This document shows, one piece after another, positions 1 through 4,511 of a stretch of 6,894 nt of DNA. The notes under the pieces are model-generated. The model had not been told where the DNA came from. It searched no databases and saw nothing but the letters and a program-made list of their open reading frames with translations. Position 1 is the first letter of the stretch, and every line of letters starts with the position of its first letter. A program made the position numbers and the translations under genes. The DNA is from Actinomycetes bacterium (GTDB lineage Bacteria > Actinomycetota > Acidimicrobiia > Acidimicrobiales > Microtrichaceae): assembly GCA_023423215.1 (NCBI GenBank), contig JAFAFZ010000283.1, positions 1 to 6,894 of the forward strand, read 5' to 3'.

Positions 1-86
1 GTGCTCGAGGTGCCCGTGCACGCCGCGGCCACGAGCGTGGCGACGGCGCAGAGCACGAGGACGATCGTGTGGCGGGTGCCGCGCAT
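1..86 (-). CDS. Putative lipoprotein, N-terminal fragment cut by window edge
   Basis: Read on the minus strand, an ATG at 86-84 opens 28 complete codons that run off the left edge. The peptide has the layout of a lipoprotein signal sequence: a short basic n-region (MRGTRH), a hydrophobic stretch (residues 7-22, TIVLVLCAVATLVAAA), then Cys23 followed by the small polar residues TGTSS. Cys23 would be lipidated and become the mature N-terminus, anchoring an extracytoplasmic protein to the outer face of the membrane. Position -3 is Ala rather than the usual Leu/Val/Ile, which is tolerated in relaxed lipobox definitions but makes the call less secure. The function cannot be known because the mature domain is outside the window. 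No Shine-Dalgarno sequence precedes the ATG. A TAACGT hexamer lies 7 nt upstream, consistent with a leaderless transcript. It diverges from the DoxX-like gene. Confidence 0.7.
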   Translation of the reverse strand, partial: MRGTRHTIVLVLCAVATLVAAACTGTSS

Positions 87-93
87 CGGGACG

Positions 94-99
94 ACGTTA
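94..99 (-). promoter_or_regulatory. Candidate -10 element for the lipoprotein gene
   Basis: On the minus strand the hexamer reads TAACGT, matching the actinobacterial TANNNT -10 pattern, and its last base is 7 nt before the ATG. Transcription would then begin at or next to the start codon, giving a leaderless mRNA. A loose -35 (TTGCGG, minus strand, 119-124) is present with a long 19-nt spacer. The prediction rests on motif and spacing only. Confidence 0.4.
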
Positions 100-129
100 G
101 TCAGGCCCGTGCTCGCGCCCGCAACGCAC

Positions 130-151
130 TCGGGTCCGGTGGCGGACCCGA
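130..151. repeat. Perfect 9-bp inverted repeat with 4-nt loop in divergent spacer
   Basis: Arms TCGGGTCCG (130-138) and CGGACCCGA (143-151) are exact reverse complements around the loop GTGG. The dyad lies between the divergently transcribed lipoprotein and DoxX-like genes, just upstream of the candidate lipoprotein -35. Related half-sites continue to the right: the right arm shares bases with ACCCG-AC-CGGGT (146-157), and ACCGGG occurs twice in tandem (151-156 and 158-163). It could be an operator for a dimeric regulator. As RNA it would form a stable hairpin only in a transcript that crosses this spacer. Its function is inferred from position. Confidence 0.6.
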
Positions 152-215
152 CCGGGTACCGGGACGGCCGCGCCGCTGCGTCGGTGCCAGACTGCACCCG
201 ACCACCGATCCCGTT

Positions 216-220
216 GGAGG
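216..220 (+). promoter_or_regulatory. Ribosome binding site of the DoxX-like gene
   Basis: GGAGG, a strong Shine-Dalgarno core, ends 4 nt before the ATG at 225. It fixes the start there rather than at in-frame upstream codons that would extend the reading frame back to about position 69. It is the clearest ribosome binding site in the window. Confidence 0.75.
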
Positions 221-224
221 CCCG

Positions 225-638
225 ATGTCCCTGCTGCCGCGCTCCCTCGCCGCCCGCCTCGCCGACCCGCTGGCGGACCCCGTCGAGGACCGCTCGCGGC
301 TGCGCTTCGCCGGCTCCCTCGTCGGGATGGGGATCCTCCACTTCGTGATCCCGCGCCAGTTCGAGAAGGCCGTGCCCCGATGGATGCCACGGCGACGGCA
401 GGCAGTGCTCTGGTCGGGGGTCGCCGAGATCGGCGCCGGCTCGCTGCTCGCCGTGCCGCGCACCCGCAAGGCGGGCGGCTGGCTCGCGACGGCCACGATC
501 GTCGGCGTGTACCCCGCCAACATCCAGATGGCGATCGACGCCACGCGCAGCGGCAACAAGCTGGCCGCGGTCGCCACGTGGCTGCGCCTCCCGATGCAGT
601 TCCCGATGATCGCGAAGGCCCTCAGCTACACCCGCTGA
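225..638 (+). CDS. DoxX-like small integral membrane protein
   Basis: This 137-residue protein has about four hydrophobic segments (approximately residues 28-43, 59-77, 84-105 and 113-131), so it should be a four-helix inner-membrane protein. The sequence GILHFVIPRQFEKAVPRWMP (36-55), then SGVAEIGAGSLL (64-75) and VYPANIQMA (95-103), resembles the short DoxX-family proteins common in actinobacteria. Those show a G-x-x-HF-x-x-P motif, a VP-x-W/L-P turn and an SG-x-x-E-I segment. Members have been linked to redox or oxidative-stress functions in some organisms, but most are uncharacterised and no catalytic residue can be assigned here. Length is normal for the family. The start follows a GGAGG site. 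An imperfect extended -10 (TGC-CAGACT, 185-193) sits upstream and is weak. A compact hairpin begins 16 nt after the stop. Confidence 0.85.
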   Translation: MSLLPRSLAARLADPLADPVEDRSRLRFAGSLVGMGILHFVIPRQFEKAVPRWMPRRRQAVLWSGVAEIGAGSLLAVPRTRKAGGWLATATIVGVYPANIQMAIDATRSGNKLAAVATWLRLPMQFPMIAKALSYTR

Positions 639-654
639 GCCCGGACGCACCGGC

Positions 655-668
655 CCCGGCGTGCCGGG
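655..668 (+). terminator. Candidate terminator hairpin after the DoxX-like gene
   Basis: CCCGGC-GT-GCCGGG is a near-perfect dyad that folds as a 5-bp GC stem with a CGTG loop. It begins 16 nt after the DoxX-like stop. There is no T-tract after it (the next bases are TGGAGACG), so it is not a classical intrinsic terminator. Tail-less hairpins have been proposed as terminators in actinobacteria, but this one is short. Confidence 0.3.
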
Positions 669-690
669 TGGAGACGCGCAGGGTCGTCCG

Positions 691-696
691 TACACT
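691..696 (+). promoter_or_regulatory. Candidate -10 element for the PAS-GGDEF-EAL gene
   Basis: TACACT matches TANNNT and would start transcription near 703-704, leaving a leader of about 40 nt before the ATG at 743. No convincing -35 is visible. If real, it excludes the upstream in-frame GTG at 668 as the start but leaves the GTG at 722 possible. Confidence 0.4.
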
Positions 697-742
697 CGAA
701 TCGATCTCGTCCGGTGCGTCCGTGCCGGGGGATCGCGAGTGC

Positions 743-3010
743 ATGCCCGACCCCGACGGAACCGCCAGATCCGACGTGCCCGGCCCGTCCTCCGTCGCGC
801 CCGGGACGAGCCCGCAGGGACCCGGAGCGCCGGGATCGGCCGGGGACCCGGAGCCGACCGGCGACAGCGGGCCGCGGTGGAGCGGCTCCGAGCGCCGCTA
901 CGAGGCGCTCGTGCGCTACAGCAACGACTGCATCGTCGTCACCGACGACCAGATGCTGGTGCGCTACGCCAGCCCGGCGCTCGAGCGCATCCTCGGCTTC
1001 GAGCCGGCGATGGCGTGGTCGCTGCCCTTCGGTGCGGGTCTGGTCGACGAGGACCACGCGCTGCTCGTCGCCGCGTACGCGGACGTGCTCGCGGATCCGT
1101 CCGTGCAGCGGCGCATCGAGATCCGCGCCCCGCATGCGGACGGTGGGTTCCGCTGGATCGAGTCGGTGCTGTCCAACCACCTCGACGATCCCGACGTGCA
1201 GGGCATCGTCGCCAACTTCCGCGACATCTCCGAGCGGCGGGCGACCCTCCAGGAGCTCGTCGAGCGGACCGAGCAGGTCCGTCACGCCGAGCAGGAGAAC
1301 CAGCGGTTGCTCGCCATCTTCGACATCACCACCGACCTGGCGGTGCTGACCGACGAGCAGGGCCGCCTGCTCTACCTGAACGCCGCGGCGCGTCGCTTCT
1401 ACGGCCTCGAGGGCGAGGAGATGGCGTCCGCGATCGGTCGTCCGTGGCGCATGTGGGTCAACCTGCGCGACGCCACCGAGATCGACCGCGTCAGCGAGAT
1501 CGGCGCGGACGGACGCTGGTCGGGCGAGATCACGCTCGGTCGTCACGACGGGGCCCGCGTCCCGATGGCGGTGCAGATCTACGCGCACACCGACCCGGAG
1601 ACCGGTCGGATCGACTTCTTCTCGGCGCTCGCCCACGACATCAGCAACCGCAAGCAGCTCGAGACCTCGCTCGAGCGGCAGGCGACCCACGACGAGCTGA
1701 CCGGCCTGCCCAACCGCGTGCTGCTCTTCGAGCGGATCGAGCGCGCGATGGAGGGGCTGCGCCACACCTCGTCGGCCGGTTCGGTCGCGCTGCTGTTCAT
1801 CGACATCGACCACTTCAAGTCGCTCAACGACAACCTCGGGCACAGCGCCGGCGACCGCATCCTCGAGAGCGTGGCCGCGCGCATCCGTGACGCGGTGCGC
1901 CCCGGCGACACCGTCGCCCGCTTCGGCGGTGACGAGTTCGTCGTGCTGTGCGAGCGGCTGGATTCGCCCGAGGACGCGGTCGTCATCGCGGACCGCCTGG
2001 AGGTGTCGCTGCGCGACCCGCTGCAGGTCGAGGGCCGCGACGTGCGGCTCGGCGTGTCGATCGGCATCTCGTTCGCGGACCCGGACGACCCCGACCCGGT
2101 CGCGGTGATGCGCGACGCCGCCGCCGCGATGTACCTGGCCAAGGCCGGTGGTCGTGGCCGCTGGGTCGTGTTCGTCGACGAGCTGCGTGAACGGGCGAGC
2201 GAACGCCGCCGCACCGAGACCTCGATGCGCCGGACGCTCGACGGCGAGGAGCTCGAGCTGCACTACCAGCCGGTCGTCTCGCTCACGGACGGCCGCCTGG
2301 TCGGCGTCGAGGCGCTGCTGCGCTGGCGCCGCGACGGAGTCGTCGTCGCGCCGGACGAGTTCGTGCCCCTCGCCGAGGAGTCCGGCCTGATCGTGCCGAT
2401 CGGTCGCTGGGTGCTCCAGACCGCGACCGCGCAGGTGGCCGCCTGGCAGCAGCTGCCGGGCTGGTCGCACCTGCACCTCGCGGTCAACGTCTCCGCGCGA
2501 CAGCTGCAGCACGCCGGGTTCCCGACCGTCATCGCCGCGGCGGTCGGCGAGCCCGGGCTGACCGAGGGCTCGCTCTCGATCGAGCTGACCGAGTCGGTGC
2601 TGCTCCAGGACGTCGAGGCGTCCCGGGAGCGGCTCGACCGGGTGCGGTCGCTCGGTGTGGGCGTGTCGCTCGACGACTTCGGCACCGGCTACTCGTCGCT
2701 GACCTACCTGCGCCGGTTCCCGGTCGACACGGTGAAGCTGGACCGGTCGTTCGTCGAGGGCGTCGGGACGGACCCCGGAGACACCGCGATCGTGACCGCG
2801 GTGGTCGACCTGGCCGCGGCGCTGGGGCTGCAGTCGGTCGCCGAGGGCATCGAGACGCCCGAGCAGCTCACGCTGCTGCGCTCCCTCGGGTGCCACACCG
2901 GCCAGGGCTACCTCTTCTCGCCCGGACTCGACGCCGCGACCTTCACGGAGCGGTACCTCGACGGCGGCGCGACCCGGATCGATCCCGGCTTCGCGTCCGC
3001 CCTCGGCTGA
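743..3010 (+). CDS. PAS-PAS-GGDEF-EAL cyclic-di-GMP turnover protein
   Basis: This 755-residue soluble signalling protein appears able both to make and to degrade cyclic-di-GMP. Order: a disordered Pro/Gly/Ser-rich tail (1-48), a PAS domain (about 50-165), a short coiled linker (about 163-190), a second PAS domain (about 188-303), a GGDEF domain (about 310-475) and an EAL domain (about 485-740). The GGDEF domain has THDELTGLPNR, the metal-site Asp354 in FIDIDHFKSLND, an intact GGDEF (395-399) and an inhibitory I-site RPGD (386-389) five residues before it. The EAL domain keeps EALLR (523-527), Asn582, Glu614 and Glu617 of ELTE, DDFGTGYSSL (644-653), Lys665, AEGIET (700-705) and QGYLFS (721-726). 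Both active sites therefore look intact, and the net direction may depend on what the PAS domains sense. No membrane segment is seen. The ATG at 743 was chosen because the conserved region starts well after it. It has only a weak GGGGGA (727-732) as ribosome site, and the in-frame GTG at 722 remains possible. The stop lies 3 bp from that of the convergent oxidase. Confidence 0.96.
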   Translation: MPDPDGTARSDVPGPSSVAPGTSPQGPGAPGSAGDPEPTGDSGPRWSGSERRYEALVRYSNDCIVVTDDQMLVRYASPALERILGFEPAMAWSLPFGAGLVDEDHALLVAAYADVLADPSVQRRIEIRAPHADGGFRWIESVLSNHLDDPDVQGIVANFRDISERRATLQELVERTEQVRHAEQENQRLLAIFDITTDLAVLTDEQGRLLYLNAAARRFYGLEGEEMASAIGRPWRMWVNLRDATEIDRVSEIGADGRWSGEITLGRHDGARVPMAVQIYAHTDPETGRIDFFSALAHDISNRKQLETSLERQATHDELTGLPNRVLLFERIERAMEGLRHTSSAGSVALLFIDIDHFKSLNDNLGHSAGDRILESVAARIRDAVRPGDTVARFGGDEFVVLCERLDSPEDAVVIADRLEVSLRDPLQVEGRDVRLGVSIGISFADPDDPDPVAVMRDAAAAMYLAKAGGRGRWVVFVDELRERASERRRTETSMRRTLDGEELELHYQPVVSLTDGRLVGVEALLRWRRDGVVVAPDEFVPLAEESGLIVPIGRWVLQTATAQVAAWQQLPGWSHLHLAVNVSARQLQHAGFPTVIAAAVGEPGLTEGSLSIELTESVLLQDVEASRERLDRVRSLGVGVSLDDFGTGYSSLTYLRRFPVDTVKLDRSFVEGVGTDPGDTAIVTAVVDLAAALGLQSVAEGIETPEQLTLLRSLGCHTGQGYLFSPGLDAATFTERYLDGGATRIDPGFASALG

Positions 3011-3013
3011 GCG

Positions 3014-4444
3014 TCACCCGTTCGTGCCGGGATCCTCCCGGTCGGGCGCGTCGCCGTAGGGCATTCCGGGGTGGCCGAGCACGCCGAGGGGATCGCACGC
3101 CCGGGCGATGCGGTGGGTCAGCTCCCGGGTGCCGGGGGAGCGGGTGCGTGACCACCAGGCCGCGTTGACCGGTCCGATGCCGTGCTCGCCGCTGAAGCTG
3201 CCGCCGAAGCGGTCGACGACCAGTCCGAAGACGAGCTCGCGCAGCGCCGTCAGCTCGGCGGGTTCCAGGGGCTGCTCCCGCGGGACGACGACGCTGCAGT
3301 GCACCCCGCCGTCGCCCCAGTGGCCGAAGTCCGCGACCAGCACGCGGGGCAGCAGCGAACCGACCTGCTGGCGCACGACCTGCACCAGCTCGGGCAGGCG
3401 TGAGCGGGGCACCGCGACGTCGAACCCGACGATCGTCCCGGCGCGGGCGAGGCCCTCGCTGATCGAGTGGCGCACGGCCCAGAGCTGGTCCGCCGGCCCG
3501 ACGACGGCATCGACGAGCAGGCCGAGGTCGTCCAGCTCGGCGAGCCGCGCGACGAGCTGGGCCTCGGCGTCCGCGGGACCCGAGAGCTCGACCAGCGCGC
3601 ACAGCTCCGGCACGGCGTCGTCGGGGAACGGCGACCGCAGCCCGTCCACCTGCTCGAGCGTCGTGCGCAGCGCGGCCTCCGAGACGACCTCGACCGCGCT
3701 GAGCCACGACCCGGCGCGCCGCTCCAGCTCGTCGACCACCTGCACCATCGCGTCGGCGTCGCGTGGCACGACCCAGGCGCACGCGGTCGAGGCGGGCAGG
3801 ACGTCGAGGCGCAGCGCCACCCGGGTGATGACGCCGAGCGAGCCCCCGGAGCCCACCAGCAGCTGCGAGAGCGCCAGGCCGGTGTTGTCCTTGGCGAGGG
3901 TCGTCAGGTCGTCGACGACGCTCACCTGCTCGTCGGCCAGCACGGCCTGCACGCCGAGCACGTGGCGGCGCACGTCGCCGTAGCGCAGCATGCGGGCACC
4001 CCCGGTGTTCGTCGCCGCCATGCCGCCGATCGAGGGGTCGGCCCCCAGGTCGATGGCCAGCGCCAGACCGTGCGTGGCGGCCAGGTCGTTCAGCTCGGAG
4101 AGCCGCACGCCCGCGTCGACCACGGCGGTCCGGCCGACGGGATCGATCTCGGGCGTCCCGCGCAGGCGCTCGGTGCTGAGCACGACGACACCGCCTTCGG
4201 GTGGTGGCGACGACGCACCCGCCAGTCCCGTGTTCGCCCCCTGCGGCAGCAGCCGGACCAGGTGCCGACGCGCCCAGGCGATCGTGGTGCGCACGCCCTC
4301 GACGTCCCGGGCGCGCACGACCACGTCGAGCGCGCCCTGTGCGCCACGCGCCGGGATGCGGAAGCGGTCCAGGTCGTCGGTGAGGAGCGCCGCGGGGTCG
4401 TCGAGCGCGGCAGCGAGCTCGTCGATCTGCGGGACGTTCGGCAT
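3014..4444 (-). CDS. FAD-binding oxidase, GlcD/D-2-hydroxyacid dehydrogenase type
   Basis: This 476-residue flavoprotein belongs to the vanillyl-alcohol oxidase superfamily, with an N-terminal FAD-binding region and a C-terminal FAD-linked oxidase domain. FAD-binding motifs include PQGANTGLAGAS (67-78), DLGADPSIGGMAATNTGG (132-149) and GSGGSLGVITRVALRL (198-213). The C-terminal domain has LWAVRHSISEGL (321-332), GHWGDGGVH (374-382) with the paired His375 and His382 used for metal or substrate contact in D-2-hydroxyglutarate and D-lactate dehydrogenases, and SGEHGIG (418-424). The family oxidises 2-hydroxy acids to 2-oxo acids; the exact substrate cannot be read from sequence. No iron-sulfur domain is fused. 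The tail departs from the family: the usual LNPGK near the end reads LGHPGM (456-461), and the Lys normally following HGIG is replaced by Asn427. The ATG at 4444 has GGAG only 2 nt away, too close for normal use, while CATGAT 6 nt upstream suggests a possible leaderless start. It diverges from the sulfatase. Confidence 0.94.
   Translation of the reverse strand: MPNVPQIDELAAALDDPAALLTDDLDRFRIPARGAQGALDVVVRARDVEGVRTTIAWARRHLVRLLPQGANTGLAGASSPPPEGGVVVLSTERLRGTPEIDPVGRTAVVDAGVRLSELNDLAATHGLALAIDLGADPSIGGMAATNTGGARMLRYGDVRRHVLGVQAVLADEQVSVVDDLTTLAKDNTGLALSQLLVGSGGSLGVITRVALRLDVLPASTACAWVVPRDADAMVQVVDELERRAGSWLSAVEVVSEAALRTTLEQVDGLRSPFPDDAVPELCALVELSGPADAEAQLVARLAELDDLGLLVDAVVGPADQLWAVRHSISEGLARAGTIVGFDVAVPRSRLPELVQVVRQQVGSLLPRVLVADFGHWGDGGVHCSVVVPREQPLEPAELTALRELVFGLVVDRFGGSFSGEHGIGPVNAAWWSRTRSPGTRELTHRIARACDPLGVLGHPGMPYGDAPDREDPGTNG
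3027..3041 (+). terminator. Candidate terminator hairpin downstream of the PAS-GGDEF-EAL gene
   Basis: CCGGGA-TCC-TCCCGG is a perfect 6-bp stem with a 3-nt loop, starting 16 nt after the plus-strand stop codon at 3010. It lies inside the 3' end of the convergent oxidase gene, so it can serve only plus-strand transcripts without truncating the oxidase message. No T-tract follows. Confidence 0.35.
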
Positions 4445-4450
4445 CGCTCC

Positions 4451-4456
4451 ATCATG
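4451..4456 (-). promoter_or_regulatory. Weak candidate -10 element for the FAD oxidase gene
   Basis: On the minus strand the hexamer reads CATGAT (four of six matches to TATAAT) and ends 6 nt before the ATG at 4444, the spacing expected for a leaderless start. The first base deviates from TANNNT, so this is weaker than the other candidates. Confidence 0.25.
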
Positions 4457-4475
4457 CTCGGCCCGTCCGCGCACC

Positions 4476-4489
4476 CGGCACGCGTGCCG
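4476..4489. promoter_or_regulatory. 14-bp palindrome, candidate operator between divergent oxidase and sulfatase genes
   Basis: CGGCACGCGTGCCG is a perfect 14-bp palindrome in a 67-bp spacer. Its centre is 38 bp from the oxidase start and about 30 bp from the sulfatase start. Measured from the two candidate -10 hexamers (4451-4456 and 4499-4504), it overlaps the expected -35 zone of both genes. A dimeric repressor bound here could switch both. Palindromes of this size occur by chance in such GC-rich DNA, so the case rests mainly on position. Confidence 0.4.
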
Positions 4490-4498
4490 TCGATTCCC

Positions 4499-4504
4499 TA
4501 CGCT
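4499..4504 (+). promoter_or_regulatory. Candidate -10 element for the sulfatase gene (leaderless)
   Basis: TACGCT matches TANNNT and is followed by 7 nt and then the GTG at 4512. Transcription would begin at the start codon. No purine-rich ribosome site lies between it and the GTG, which agrees with a leaderless message. No clear -35 is seen. Confidence 0.45.
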
Positions 4505-4511
4505 GCGCCGC

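Larger units (their letters stand above)
642..722. repeat. 12-bp perfect inverted repeat bracketing the promoter region of the c-di-GMP gene
   Basis: CGGACGCACCGG (642-653) and CCGGTGCGTCCG (711-722) are exact reverse complements separated by 57 nt. The left arm begins 3 nt after the DoxX-like stop codon. The right arm ends 20 nt before the ATG of the PAS-GGDEF-EAL gene. The candidate -10 (691-696) and a small hairpin (655-668) both lie inside the loop. It could be a pair of regulator-binding sites. In a read-through transcript it could also be a long-range stem closing over the inner hairpin. No function is demonstrated. Confidence 0.6.

Noticed and set aside
1..348. A 115-codon plus-strand open frame at the left edge
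   Set aside because: It overlaps the lipoprotein signal peptide on the minus strand and the DoxX-like gene in another frame, and its translation is Pro/Ala/Arg/Ser-rich without conserved features.
668..670. In-frame GTG as start of the PAS-GGDEF-EAL gene
   Set aside because: It lies upstream of the candidate -10 (691-696), inside the hairpin after the DoxX-like gene, and adds only non-conserved residues.
697..742. Possible c-di-GMP riboswitch in the leader of the GGDEF-EAL gene
   Set aside because: The predicted leader is about 40 nt, too short for a known c-di-GMP aptamer, and I saw no matching conserved core.
626..2896. A 756-codon open frame on the minus strand, antisense to the PAS-GGDEF-EAL gene
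   Set aside because: The translation is low-complexity, rich in Arg, Asp, Val, His and Gln, with no recognisable domain. Long antisense frames are expected opposite GC-rich genes whose third positions are almost all G or C.
2976..2985. GGATCGATCC, a 10-bp palindrome 29 nt past the oxidase stop, as a minus-strand terminator
   Set aside because: The arms leave only a 2-nt loop, there is no T-tract, and it lies in coding sequence of the opposing gene. A chance palindrome is more likely.
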